DNA of 14,397 bases, from contig JBEGTT010000106.1 in NCBI GenBank assembly GCA_041179245.1, positions 1 through 14,397 of the forward strand, given 5' to 3'. Made by a program: the position numbers and the translations under genes. The stretch is from JBEGTT01 sp041179245. Lineage in GTDB: Bacteria; Pseudomonadota; Gammaproteobacteria; Burkholderiales; Rhodocyclaceae. Positions 1-7,827 of this stretch are shown here, piece after piece. The notes below the pieces were generated by a model. It saw nothing but the letters and a program-made list of their open reading frames with translations. It was not told the DNA's origin and did not search any database. The number at the start of each line of letters is the position of its first letter. Position 1 is the first letter of the stretch.

Positions 1-185
1 GTAAGTTGGCCCGTGAATGGACACCGTGTGAACCCTCGCGATTTATCAATGAAATGGGCAAGGACGACCTGAAGTTCTCTGGCGGAAAATTGGCTGAAAA
101 AGCGGACAAAGCAACGGGAAATGCCAAGTTGGCAGCGATGAAGGCGATGTTATCGGCGAATAAACCCGAAGCATCTACCCCTTGA
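1..185 (+). CDS. rep: ATP-dependent DNA helicase Rep, C-terminal end (partial)
   Basis: This is the last 60 or so codons of a gene that begins before the window; the frame starts at base 3 and ends with TGA at 183-185. The translated tail has the pattern PSRFINEM, then DDLKF, a basic/charged linker, and NAKLAAMKAML. That matches the known C-terminal tail of Rep (PSRFLxELPxDDL ... LANLKAMM in E. coli, from memory). Rep is a 3'-5' superfamily 1A helicase that removes proteins ahead of replication forks. The helicase motifs lie outside the window, so the call rests on the tail alone. UvrD/PcrA is the alternative, but their tails end differently. The gene runs tail to tail into the hybrid kinase, leaving only 8 bases between stop codons and no visible terminator hairpin. 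Confidence 0.75.
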   Translation, partial: KLAREWTPCEPSRFINEMGKDDLKFSGGKLAEKADKATGNAKLAAMKAMLSANKPEASTP

Positions 186-193
186 TTTTGGCC

Positions 194-3145
194 TTACTCA
201 GATTTTTCTAGCCATTTGAGCAGCATGCTAAAAAATGTTTCCGGATCGACAGGCTTGGCAATGAAGTCATTCATCCCAGCCAACAGGCAAGCGCTGATGT
301 CCTCAGTAAACGCATTGGCCGTCATGGCCAGAATCGGTAGTGATTCATAGCCGGGGATCGTTCGGATTTTCCGTGTCGCCTCTAGACCATCCATCTTGGG
401 CATTTGCATGTCCATCAAAATGAGGTCATACCGGGCTTCATGGACTTTTTTAATGGCTTCTAATCCATTCTCAACCGTATCGATAATCAGGCCGGTGTCG
501 CTCGATATTTCAATGGCAATGACCCGATTTACTGGCTCATCTTCAACTAGCAAGATTTTTTTACCGGCGTGATCTCGAAGGAGGATGGCTTCTGCGTCCT
601 GAGGTTTTGGAATTTCAGTCTCTTTCAGGGGCTGTTTGAGATTTTTTTTCAGTCTTGCCGTGAACCAGAATGTACTGCCTACGTCGATGGTGCTGAGTAC
701 GCCGGTTTCACCTCCCATCAGGCCAGCAAGTTTTTTGGTGATAGCAAGCCCCAAACCTGTCCCGCCATATTCACGCGTTATGGAACTATCAGCCTGCTCG
801 AACGCAGAAAAGAGGCGGTCAAGCTGCTCAGGGGTAATACCAATGCCGGTGTCTATGACCTCAAAACGCAACAATTTATCGTTAGCTGTTTCTTCTACGA
901 GGCGAGTGCGAATGGTGATGGTGCCGCGTTCAGTAAATTTGATGGCGTTATTGGTGTAGTTGAGTAATGCCTGCAAAAGTCTGGTTGGGTCGCCCAGCAA
1001 ATTATGGGGTAAATGCTCAATATCCATGACCAAGTGCAGATCCTTGGCCCGAATTTGGGAGGACAAAATTGATGTTACCCGGCCCATTAAATCCGGGATT
1101 GCAATGTCAGTTTCTTCCAGTGTCAGCTTCCCAGATTCGATCTTTGAAAGATCAAGAATGTCATTGATGATTGACAGCAGATGTTTGCCAGCTGTGTCGA
1201 TTTGTTTAAGTTGCTCCGCCTGTTTGGGATTAACACCATCACGCCCCATCAGATAGGCCATACCCAGAATCGCATTCATCGGCGTTCTGATTTCGTGGCT
1301 CATATTGGCAATAAAGGCACTCTTCGCCACGGTCGCCGCTTCGGCTGTATCCCGTTGAGTGCGTGTTCTCAGCGTTTGCATTCCGTAGGCAATGTTGCGC
1401 CCTAACTCTTCGAGCAAGGCAACTTCTTCGGCAGTGAACGCGTCAGGTTCGGCGGCATATATCGACAGCACGCCAAGGGTTTCAGCTTGGTTGATCAGCG
1501 GCACACTGATACTAGACTGGTAGCCAGAGGTGGTTGCAGCCTGTTGCCACGGGGTAAATTTTGGATTGTTCTTGCCGTTGTTGTTGATCTGAGTTACGCC
1601 TGTTCGGAGGGCACTTCCGGTTGGGCCGCGACCAATTTCTAGCGTTTCATCCCAAGATATTTTGATATCGTCGAGGAAACCGTCTGAGTCTCCTGATTGG
1701 GTAATAACGCGCACGGATTTTTCTGTGTCATGCTCTGCAAAGCCGACCCACGCCATCAAAAAACCACCAACCGCAACGACACGATGACACACATCGGTGA
1801 GCAGCGTTTGTTCGTCATTGGTGACAGCGACCACCATATTGCAGTCTGAAACTAAGCGTAAAGCGCGATGTAGCCTTTGCGATTCATGCTCTGCTTTTAT
1901 TTGTTCGGTAATGTCGGCGTGCGTGGCATAAATCACTTCTCCCTCAATCGAGGGAAGTAGCATTAAGGAAACTGATACGTCCCGAATCTGACCATCTTTA
2001 CGCCGTATTTGTGACTGAAATTTTAATTGTTTCTTTTCTTGTAGCTGGCTTTGGACAGTCAAAATCTCTTCTTGTTCACTGGGTACTGCTTCAAAATCTT
2101 GCAAATGCATTTCGGTGAATTGGTCACGCCCGTAGCCTAAAACATCGGCAGCAGCTTGATTGCAGGCCAAGATTTTGAGTGTCTTTGGATCAATCACCAT
2201 TTGCCCAATCGACCCACCTTCGAAGATGGCTCTGAACCTATCTTCGCTAGCACGTAGCACGGTTTCCGCCTGAACTCGCTGTGACTGTAAGGCCGTAATC
2301 AAGAGCCCTGTTAGCACGGTGGTTACCATGTAAGCCCACAGGAGTAGCAAACCCACTTTGTCATCACGTAGGTAGAACGAGCCGTGCCCATTGGCCGTGC
2401 TCCAGGCGGCAATGATTGAAAAAGCCAAGCCGGCTGCCATGGCTCCCGTATTTCCAAAACGTAAAGCGGCCCATGCAAAAAGGGGGAGTGTCAAAAACGA
2501 TAACGGGAGAGATTGTCCAACGGCTTGGTAATCATAGAAAAAGGCTAGCCATGCCACTATGGCGGCAATCAACATCCAGACCAAAAGTTCGTGGGAGGCT
2601 TCTAGGAATGGTTTCAGGCTGTGTTTGTTGAAGGTGAGTAGGAGTGGGGCGGCTAACAGTACACCCACTGCATCACCCATCCACCAGGTTAGCCAAGCAG
2701 GAATCACTGCCTCAATGGGTAGCAGGTCGGCCAAGAGAAGGTTGGCTACGCCACCGGTTGCAGAAACTGCCATCCCTAGCAAACCTGCTGCGACGATTAA
2801 CAAAACATCCTGCTGCCGATCGAAGTTACCGTGAAACTGAACACGTCGTAACCAGATAACGCTTAAAACAGGCCCCAATGTATTTCCAATAGCAATTCCT
2901 GCGGCCAGTGGAATGGATGAGCCAATGGACAAGTTAACCAAAAAGGCGCCGATATAAACACTAGGCCATACCCTATTTCCCCACCGGAACAGTGCAGCCA
3001 CGGCGATTCCTGTTGGTAGCCAGACCAAGGTAATATGTGACCCTGTGTATGGCAGTTGAAGTCCAAGCCATCCTGTTGCAAAGTAGAAAAACGTTAATAA
3101 CGTCGCTCTGACTGGTTGTGCATTGAATAGGGTTTGAAATGTCAC
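194..3145 (-). CDS. Membrane hybrid sensor histidine kinase (MASE1-PAS-GAF-HisKA-HATPase-REC)
   Basis: Numbering here is from the chosen GTG start (983 aa). Residues 10-290 are strongly hydrophobic with about eight or more membrane segments. They show MASE1 features, such as WLPTGIAVAALFRWG early and WWMGDAVGVLLAAPLLL mid-domain. A PAS domain follows at 298-421, then GAF (about 431-591, with GRGPTGSALRTG), HisKA with phospho-acceptor His617 in SHEIRTPMN, HATPase_c (N733, DTGIGI, GGTGLGLAI) and a C-terminal REC. The REC has the acidic pair E868/D869, phospho-acceptor D912 in MDMQMP, and K964. It should autophosphorylate in response to a membrane or cytosolic cue and pass phosphate to its own REC; the signal is unknown. 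There is no Hpt domain, so onward transfer needs a separate Hpt protein. An ATG at 3352 would give 1052 aa, but it lies inside the divergent cyclase gene. The GTG at 3145 has a weak GAG 8 bases upstream and starts just before MASE1. Confidence 0.88.
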   Translation of the reverse strand: MTFQTLFNAQPVRATLLTFFYFATGWLGLQLPYTGSHITLVWLPTGIAVAALFRWGNRVWPSVYIGAFLVNLSIGSSIPLAAGIAIGNTLGPVLSVIWLRRVQFHGNFDRQQDVLLIVAAGLLGMAVSATGGVANLLLADLLPIEAVIPAWLTWWMGDAVGVLLAAPLLLTFNKHSLKPFLEASHELLVWMLIAAIVAWLAFFYDYQAVGQSLPLSFLTLPLFAWAALRFGNTGAMAAGLAFSIIAAWSTANGHGSFYLRDDKVGLLLLWAYMVTTVLTGLLITALQSQRVQAETVLRASEDRFRAIFEGGSIGQMVIDPKTLKILACNQAAADVLGYGRDQFTEMHLQDFEAVPSEQEEILTVQSQLQEKKQLKFQSQIRRKDGQIRDVSVSLMLLPSIEGEVIYATHADITEQIKAEHESQRLHRALRLVSDCNMVVAVTNDEQTLLTDVCHRVVAVGGFLMAWVGFAEHDTEKSVRVITQSGDSDGFLDDIKISWDETLEIGRGPTGSALRTGVTQINNNGKNNPKFTPWQQAATTSGYQSSISVPLINQAETLGVLSIYAAEPDAFTAEEVALLEELGRNIAYGMQTLRTRTQRDTAEAATVAKSAFIANMSHEIRTPMNAILGMAYLMGRDGVNPKQAEQLKQIDTAGKHLLSIINDILDLSKIESGKLTLEETDIAIPDLMGRVTSILSSQIRAKDLHLVMDIEHLPHNLLGDPTRLLQALLNYTNNAIKFTERGTITIRTRLVEETANDKLLRFEVIDTGIGITPEQLDRLFSAFEQADSSITREYGGTGLGLAITKKLAGLMGGETGVLSTIDVGSTFWFTARLKKNLKQPLKETEIPKPQDAEAILLRDHAGKKILLVEDEPVNRVIAIEISSDTGLIIDTVENGLEAIKKVHEARYDLILMDMQMPKMDGLEATRKIRTIPGYESLPILAMTANAFTEDISACLLAGMNDFIAKPVDPETFFSMLLKWLEKSE

Positions 3146-3294
3146 TGGTTTTTCTCGAATGGCGAGGCTGTTTATTGAAACTGCCCGGAAGTTTAGCAAA
3201 TCATTGAGTAAAACCTGGTGTTGGCTGTGAATTTGTTGAACCTGATATTTATCGCATCCTTGCGGACGGTTAAATTGAACATTGGAATACTTAG
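3146..3294. promoter_or_regulatory. Divergent intergenic region between hybrid kinase and diguanylate cyclase
   Basis: This 149-base spacer must carry promoters for both divergent genes if the kinase starts at 3145. On the + strand a weak sigma70-like pair can be drawn: TTGGCT at 3221-3226, a 17-base spacer, then GATATT at 3244-3249. This would start transcription about 40 bases before the cyclase ATG. A small inverted repeat, CGCA-TCCT-TGCG, lies at about 3253-3264. Upstream of the cyclase ATG there is only a poor ribosome site (GGA at 3284-3286, 8 bases away). No convincing - strand promoter was found. The promoter assignments are inference. Confidence 0.35.
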
Positions 3295-5034
3295 ATGAGC
3301 AGCGTAACTGAACAAAATTTACCTGTTGAGTACCCAACCCCTGAATCGGCATTTAACCGTTTAATAGCCAAAATTCCGGCGATGATGCATTCGATTGATG
3401 CATTGGGTTGTCTGGTGGCCGTCAGCCAAAAATGGCTGGATACACTGGGTTACCGTCGTGAGGAAGTTATCGGCAAGAAGTCATCCGATTTTCTGACCCA
3501 GGAATCACGTCAATTTGCCATTGATAACGTCCTTCCTGAATTTTTCCGCACGGGACGTTGTTCGGATATTCCGTATCAGTTTGTGGCCAAAGACGGTCGG
3601 CTTATTGACGTGCTCCTTTCCGCTAATGGCGATCGAAACGAGCAGGGCGAAATTATCCGTAGCCTCTGCGTCATGCAGGACGTAACCGATCTGAGAATTA
3701 CCCAGCGACAGCTTAATGCCGAAGTGGCCGAACAGCGCGTACTGGAGCGGCGTTTAAGGCTTAGCGAGTCAGCCCTGAAAGAAGCGCAATGTGTTGCACA
3801 TATCGGTAGCTGGGTATTGGATCATCAAACTAACGAACTTATTTGGTCTGATGAGATTTTCGAGATTTTGGGGCATCCCAGGCAAACTACTCCGTCAAAA
3901 GAAGCGTTTCTGGCGCGCCTGCATCCGGATGATTATGAGGATGTTAAAAAGGCCTATAAACGTTCATTGACCTATAACCGACCTTACGAGATACGTCATC
4001 GACTCTTAATGCCCGATGGGAGTATTAAGTACGTCCATCAACGATCTGAAAGTATGTCTGATGAAAATGGACAACGAACCCGCTCACTGGGAACAATGCA
4101 GGATGTGACGCTCAGTGTTTTGCAGGAAATGGCCTATTTAGAGAGTGAGGAGCGTTTTCGCACGATAGCTGATCACACCTATGACTGGGAATACTGGGTA
4201 GGAAATAGCGGAGAAATTTTGTATATCAGCCCTTCCTGCCTTCGGGTCACCGGATATTCTCAAGCCGAATTTATTTCCGACCCCAAATTGGCGCATCGAA
4301 TTATTCACCCCGACGATCAGGTGCTGTTTGATCAACATTTGCAGGATATTCAACAAAGTGAACGAAGCCAGATAAATTTCCGCATTGTTCGGAAAGATGG
4401 AAGCCTTTGCTGGATCGCGCATGGGTGTAAGTCGGTTACTGCAAGTGATGGTAGTTCTCGGGGACGTCGAGTCAGTAATCGCGATATATCCGATCTCAAA
4501 CATGCTGAAGAACTAGCTAACAAGCTTGCCAATTTCGACACGCTGACCGGATTGCCCAACCGCCGGTTACTCCAAGACCGGTTGGATCAGTCTCTGTCAC
4601 AAGCGAAACGAAATAAAAACTGTTTGGCGGTGATGTTTATCGATCTGGATGGATTTAAACAAATTAACGACACGCTCGGCCACGACGTGGGGGATCAACT
4701 GTTGATTGAAGTGGGTAAGCGTTTATCTGGCTGTGTTCGGCAATGCGATACGGTATCACGGTCAGGCGGAGACGAATTTATTATCGTGTTGCCGGTGATT
4801 TCCCATCGGTCCGATGCCAGCAAAGTGGCTGAAACCATTCTGGTGAATTTACGTCAGCCGATGTATCTCGGGAGTTACAGCTTGAGTATCACGGCAAGCG
4901 TTGGGATTGTCGTGCGGGCGACTGAGAGTCACGAAAGTGCGATCGATCTGATGAAAAAATCGGATATTGCGATGTACGAAGCAAAACGAGGAGGGGGTGA
5001 CGCCTATCGTTTTTTTGACGAGGTTCCAAGCTAG
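3295..5034 (+). CDS. Diguanylate cyclase with three PAS domains
   Basis: A 579-residue protein with no signal peptide or membrane segment, so probably cytosolic. Three PAS units occupy roughly residues 20-135, 155-275 and 283-405. Each ends with a PAS-to-linker signature such as MQDVTDL, MQDVTLS or NRDISDL. The second has the PAS_3-like LHPDDY and the third IHPDDQ. A GGDEF domain follows from about 410: it opens with DTLTGLPNRR, has the metal-binding FIDLDGFKQIND segment, and an intact catalytic GGDEF at 491-495. An RxxD inhibitory-site motif (R482-D485) sits exactly five residues before it. It should make cyclic di-GMP from two GTP, with product feedback through the I-site. No EAL domain follows. 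PAS ligands (haem, flavin or small molecule) cannot be told from sequence. It is divergent from the MASE1 kinase and convergent with the long - strand run, stop codons 32 bases apart. Confidence 0.93.
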   Translation: MSSVTEQNLPVEYPTPESAFNRLIAKIPAMMHSIDALGCLVAVSQKWLDTLGYRREEVIGKKSSDFLTQESRQFAIDNVLPEFFRTGRCSDIPYQFVAKDGRLIDVLLSANGDRNEQGEIIRSLCVMQDVTDLRITQRQLNAEVAEQRVLERRLRLSESALKEAQCVAHIGSWVLDHQTNELIWSDEIFEILGHPRQTTPSKEAFLARLHPDDYEDVKKAYKRSLTYNRPYEIRHRLLMPDGSIKYVHQRSESMSDENGQRTRSLGTMQDVTLSVLQEMAYLESEERFRTIADHTYDWEYWVGNSGEILYISPSCLRVTGYSQAEFISDPKLAHRIIHPDDQVLFDQHLQDIQQSERSQINFRIVRKDGSLCWIAHGCKSVTASDGSSRGRRVSNRDISDLKHAEELANKLANFDTLTGLPNRRLLQDRLDQSLSQAKRNKNCLAVMFIDLDGFKQINDTLGHDVGDQLLIEVGKRLSGCVRQCDTVSRSGGDEFIIVLPVISHRSDASKVAETILVNLRQPMYLGSYSLSITASVGIVVRATESHESAIDLMKKSDIAMYEAKRGGGDAYRFFDEVPS

Positions 5035-5066
5035 TAGTAGCGACGCTGCAGTTCTGAGAGCCGGTA

Positions 5067-5402
5067 CTAAAACCGTTCGCTACGGGGTTCTACGCGGATG
5101 GACTCACCTTCGATAATGATCCCTTGGCTATCCGCTGAAAGATTTTCTTCTGCGGGTGGTGCATTGGCTGTAGAGGTTTGAGCTTCTTTGGCAGCCGCTT
5201 TGAGCTGTTCTCGTAGGGCGCGAGTTTTCCACCAGATATAGGCCCACGCCATCAGCCCTAGGAAAATTACGGTTGGAATGATGACGACTGAAAACATCAG
5301 CGTAAGCACCAGTACTGCAGTCAAGAGAATGGCCTGAATGACTCGGCCAAACCAACTGCTGGGTTGGGGCGATCCTGGAATAAAAAATCTGCTTCGTTTC
5401 AT
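5067..5402 (-). CDS. Small single-pass membrane protein of unknown function
   Basis: A protein of 111 residues if started at the ATG at 5402, which has an excellent ribosome site (AGGAAGG, spacing 5). An in-frame start at 5432 would add ten residues but lies inside smr. The N-terminus is short and basic (MKRSRFF), followed by about 45 hydrophobic residues (roughly 20-60) that could form one long or two short membrane helices. Then comes a basic patch (WWKTRALREQLKAAAKEA) and an acidic, disordered-looking tail ending ERF. The ATG overlaps the smr stop as ATGA, so translation is probably coupled. I do not recognise the family. Its position as last gene of the smr-trxB block may mean only co-transcription. 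Confidence 0.75.
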   Translation of the reverse strand: MKRSRFFIPGSPQPSSWFGRVIQAILLTAVLVLTLMFSVVIIPTVIFLGLMAWAYIWWKTRALREQLKAAAKEAQTSTANAPPAEENLSADSQGIIIEGESIRVEPRSERF

Positions 5403-5953
5403 GTTGACCTTCCTGCGTGTAACAACACCCACATGGCACCTTCGCCCCCATCGTTGGCGGGCGCTTGGCAGTAAGCCAGTGTTTCTTTGCGTTGGGCTAG
5501 CCAGTTTCTGACCAGAATGCGAAGTACAGACTGGCGGCCGGGTGAGCCAAACCCCCGCCCGTGAATAATGCGAATACAGCGTTGCCCTTGTTTAAGGCAC
5601 TGCGCGAGGAACAAGGAGAGTTGCTCGCGTGCTTCATGGCGATTCAAACCATGTAGGTCGATGCTGTCTTCAATCACCCAGCGCCCCCGGCGAAGGTCTT
5701 TCAGTGTCTGGCGGGAGACTCCCTGCCGGTGGTAAGCCGCTTCGTCCCCACCTTCCAGCCGATCCTGAAGCTCGATTTCCCCGTGCAAGCTTTCGTGCAG
5801 AGCGGCACGTTCATCAAGCATCCGTTGCCGAGGTTTGGGCGGTGGAGGCGGTGGAGAAAAATGATAATGCCCACTGGGCGGTAGTCGTCGTGCATCAGCG
5901 ACAGCAGCATGGAAAGCGGCTAAATCCTCGGCAACGATGTCTTGCTGAGTCAT
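5399..5953 (-). CDS. smr: Smr-domain endonuclease (SmrA/SmrB-like)
   Basis: A 184-residue protein, close to the usual length of SmrA/SmrB proteins. The N-terminal half is helical and charged, interrupted by six consecutive prolines (34-39). The Smr domain begins around residue 94: DLHG at 99-102, the helix RHEAREQLSLFL, HGRG at 131-134, and a glycine-rich GGEGAMWVLL stretch near the C-terminus. These are the conserved catalytic elements of the MutS2 C-terminal/Smr family. Family members include E. coli SmrB, which cuts mRNA between collided ribosomes, and MutS2 nicking domains. The stand-alone form here suggests an RNA- or DNA-directed nuclease in the cytosol, but the substrate is not shown by sequence. 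The start is supported by GGGGAAG four bases upstream. The gene follows trxB by 26 bases and overlaps the next gene as ATGA. Confidence 0.88.
   Translation of the reverse strand: MTQQDIVAEDLAAFHAAVADARRLPPSGHYHFSPPPPPPKPRQRMLDERAALHESLHGEIELQDRLEGGDEAAYHRQGVSRQTLKDLRRGRWVIEDSIDLHGLNRHEAREQLSLFLAQCLKQGQRCIRIIHGRGFGSPGRQSVLRILVRNWLAQRKETLAYCQAPANDGGEGAMWVLLHAGRST
5408..5414 (-). promoter_or_regulatory. Strong ribosome binding site for the small membrane protein
   Basis: On the - strand AGGAAGG lies five bases before the ATG at 5402-5400 and inside the end of smr. It decides the start in favour of the 111-residue form over the longer frame from 5432. Confidence 0.75.
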
Positions 5954-5957
5954 CTGA

Positions 5958-5964
5958 CTTCCCC
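5958..5964 (-). promoter_or_regulatory. Ribosome binding site of smr
   Basis: GGGGAAG on the - strand lies four bases before the ATG at 5953, in the 26-base gap after the trxB stop. It fixes the smr start. Confidence 0.65.
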
Positions 5965-5979
5965 GCTTCCAGAGATTGT

Positions 5980-6933
5980 TTAGCTCAGGTTATCTAGGAA
6001 TCGTTCAGCATCCAGCGCTGCTTGGCAGCCACTGGCGGCGCTAGTGATGGCCTGTTTGTAAATCTGATCTTGAACATCGCCCGCTGCAAAAATACCTGGG
6101 ACACTGGTTTGGGTAGCATTTCCGTGGCGGCTACCCTGCGTAATGAGGTAGCCGTTGTCCAGTTCTAGTTGGCCCGTAAACAGATCCGTATTGGGTTTGT
6201 GACCAATGGCAATGAACACGCCCATGAGCTTCATTTCCGTGGTTTCGTTGGTTTTGATATTGCGGGTGCGCAGCCCGGTAACCCCAGTTTTATCACCCAG
6301 TACTTCATCGAGAACGCTATCCAGCACGAGGGAGATTTTGCCTTCGGCCACTTTTTGATAGAGCTTGTCGACCATGATTTTTTCCGCCTTGAACTTTTCG
6401 CGACGGTGAATCAGAGTGACATGGCTGGCGATATTGGCTAGGTATAAGGCTTCTTCCACTGCCGTGTTACCCCCACCGACCACCGCAATGGGTTGATTAC
6501 GGTAGAAGAAACCATCACAGGTTGCACAGGCAGAGACGCCACGTCCTTGGAAGGCTTCTTCGGAGGGTAGGCCAAGATATTGAGCAGAAGCACCGGTGGC
6601 AATAATCAGGGCATCGCAGGTGTAAGTACCGCTGTCGCCAATCAGCGTGAAGGGTTTTTGCTGGAGTTGAGCCGTGTGGATGTGGTCAAACACAATTTCA
6701 GTGTCAAAGCGGCGAGCATGGGCTTCAAAGCGCGCCATCAACTCGGGACCTTGAACGCCGTCGGCATCGGCTGGCCAGTTGTCGACCTCGGTTGTCGTCA
6801 TCAATTGCCCTCCTTGAGCCATGCCAGTAATCAGCAAGGGTTTCAGATTGGCACGGGCGGCATAAACGGCAGCGGTATAACCAGCGGGGCCGGAACCTAG
6901 AATAATCAGGGGTGAATGGCGTGTCTCAGACAT
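5980..6933 (-). CDS. trxB: Thioredoxin-disulfide reductase
   Basis: A 317-residue FAD- and NADPH-dependent reductase that keeps thioredoxin reduced in the cytosol. It is the normal length for the low-molecular-weight bacterial enzyme. In order: FAD-binding GSGPAG (13-18), the GGQL/TTEVDNWP segment that contacts flavin, ATGA at 112-115, the redox-active CATC at 136-139, NADPH-binding GGGNTAVEEA (153-162), HRRE at 176-179 typical of NADPH preference, and the C-terminal FAD motif AAGDVQDQIYKQ around 283-294. All key residues are present. GAGAG lies 8 bases before the ATG, directly after the stop of the preceding methyltransferase gene (18-base gap). It is followed by smr, so it is probably part of one transcript. 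Confidence 0.97.
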   Translation of the reverse strand: MSETRHSPLIILGSGPAGYTAAVYAARANLKPLLITGMAQGGQLMTTTEVDNWPADADGVQGPELMARFEAHARRFDTEIVFDHIHTAQLQQKPFTLIGDSGTYTCDALIIATGASAQYLGLPSEEAFQGRGVSACATCDGFFYRNQPIAVVGGGNTAVEEALYLANIASHVTLIHRREKFKAEKIMVDKLYQKVAEGKISLVLDSVLDEVLGDKTGVTGLRTRNIKTNETTEMKLMGVFIAIGHKPNTDLFTGQLELDNGYLITQGSRHGNATQTSVPGIFAAGDVQDQIYKQAITSAASGCQAALDAERFLDNLS

Positions 6934-6951
6934 GGCAATGCTCTCTTTCTC

Positions 6952-7827
6952 TCAATCAATGAATTCGTTAAATTCATCGTAAATAAACCGATTCTGTAAT
7001 GCTTCTAAATTAAACGACTGCAAAATTTCCTTGGCGCGTATTTTGGCATTATTCCGGCGGGAGCCGTGGTAACTCGCGACGATTAGCTCGTTTTTCATCG
7101 AGTGTTCCCAGCCCACCAGTTCGGTCACGGTGACTTTATAGCCTTGGGATTCAAGCAATAGGCAGCGCAGCACGTTGGTGAGATGGCTACCCAACTCTCG
7201 GGAATGAATGGGATGCCGCCAGAGTTCTGATAATGAGGTTTGGCTCAGACTTTCGTTCTTGTTTTTTTTCAGAACAGCCGCCACTTCGGCCTGACAGCAG
7301 GGAACCAACACGATATGGCGAGATTTTTTCTGCAGGGCAAAACGGATTGCATCATCGGTGGCCGTATTGCAGGCGTGCAAAGCAGTGACGATATCAATCT
7401 GCTCAGGGAGCGACGTGTCGCTGATGGAAGCATCGACGGTGGTGTTAATAAACCGCATCCGTTCAAAGCCAAACTGAACTGCCAGTTCCTGTGATTTTTC
7501 AACCAGTGTTTGTCGGGTTTCAATCCCGAAAACCGTGCCCACGCCTTGCGGCCTACAAAACAGGTCGTACAGGATAAAACCAAGATAGGACTTTCCTGCA
7601 CCATGATCGGCTAGCGTTAAGGCTTCCTGATTTTTCAGAACGTCTAATAACAAGGGTTCAATGAACTGGTAGAGGTGATAAACCTGCTTCAGTTTGCGCC
7701 GGCTATCTTGGTTCAGCTTGCCGTCCCGAGTCAGGATATGGAGTTCTTTGAGGAGTTCCACGGATTGACCTTCACGAAGATCAAGACCCTCTGTTGGTGG
7801 GGTAGAGCGGGATTTTTGCTGATTCAT
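6952..7827 (-). CDS. SAM-dependent methyltransferase, Methyltransf_32-like
   Basis: A 291-residue soluble protein. After a helical lead-in (1-65) comes an S-adenosylmethionine-binding motif I variant, DHGAGKSYLGF (74-84), then GIETR at 101-105 in the place of the acidic ribose-binding loop. Next are ALHACNTATDDAI (149-161) and VPCCQAE (175-181). The DxGAGKG, LHACxxATD and PCCQ pattern is that of the Methyltransf_32 group, which also includes eukaryotic METTL25/GSTCD-type proteins (recalled). The substrate is unknown; an RNA or protein target is a guess. The ATG overlaps the alkC stop as ATGA and no clear ribosome site precedes it, which suggests translational coupling. It lies 18 bases before trxB. 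I am confident of the fold and not of the role. Confidence 0.8.
   Translation of the reverse strand: MNQQKSRSTPPTEGLDLREGQSVELLKELHILTRDGKLNQDSRRKLKQVYHLYQFIEPLLLDVLKNQEALTLADHGAGKSYLGFILYDLFCRPQGVGTVFGIETRQTLVEKSQELAVQFGFERMRFINTTVDASISDTSLPEQIDIVTALHACNTATDDAIRFALQKKSRHIVLVPCCQAEVAAVLKKNKNESLSQTSLSELWRHPIHSRELGSHLTNVLRCLLLESQGYKVTVTELVGWEHSMKNELIVASYHGSRRNNAKIRAKEILQSFNLEALQNRFIYDEFNEFID

Noticed and set aside
186..193. Terminator between rep and the MASE1 kinase
   Set aside because: The gap is 8 bases and no GC-rich stem with T-run is visible around it.
569..967. Open frame of 132 codons on the + strand
   Set aside because: It is antisense to the catalytic and receiver region of the MASE1 kinase, shows no family features, and its product reads as a reversed-strand shadow.
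5035..5066. Terminator between the convergent cyclase and small membrane protein genes
   Set aside because: Only a TAGTA/TACTA 5-base inverted repeat with a 25-base loop and no following T-run is present, too weak to call.
5128..5451. Alternative - strand frame across the small membrane protein
   Set aside because: It lacks a ribosome site and overlaps, in another frame, the gene with the strong AGGAAGG and a clear hydrophobic segment.
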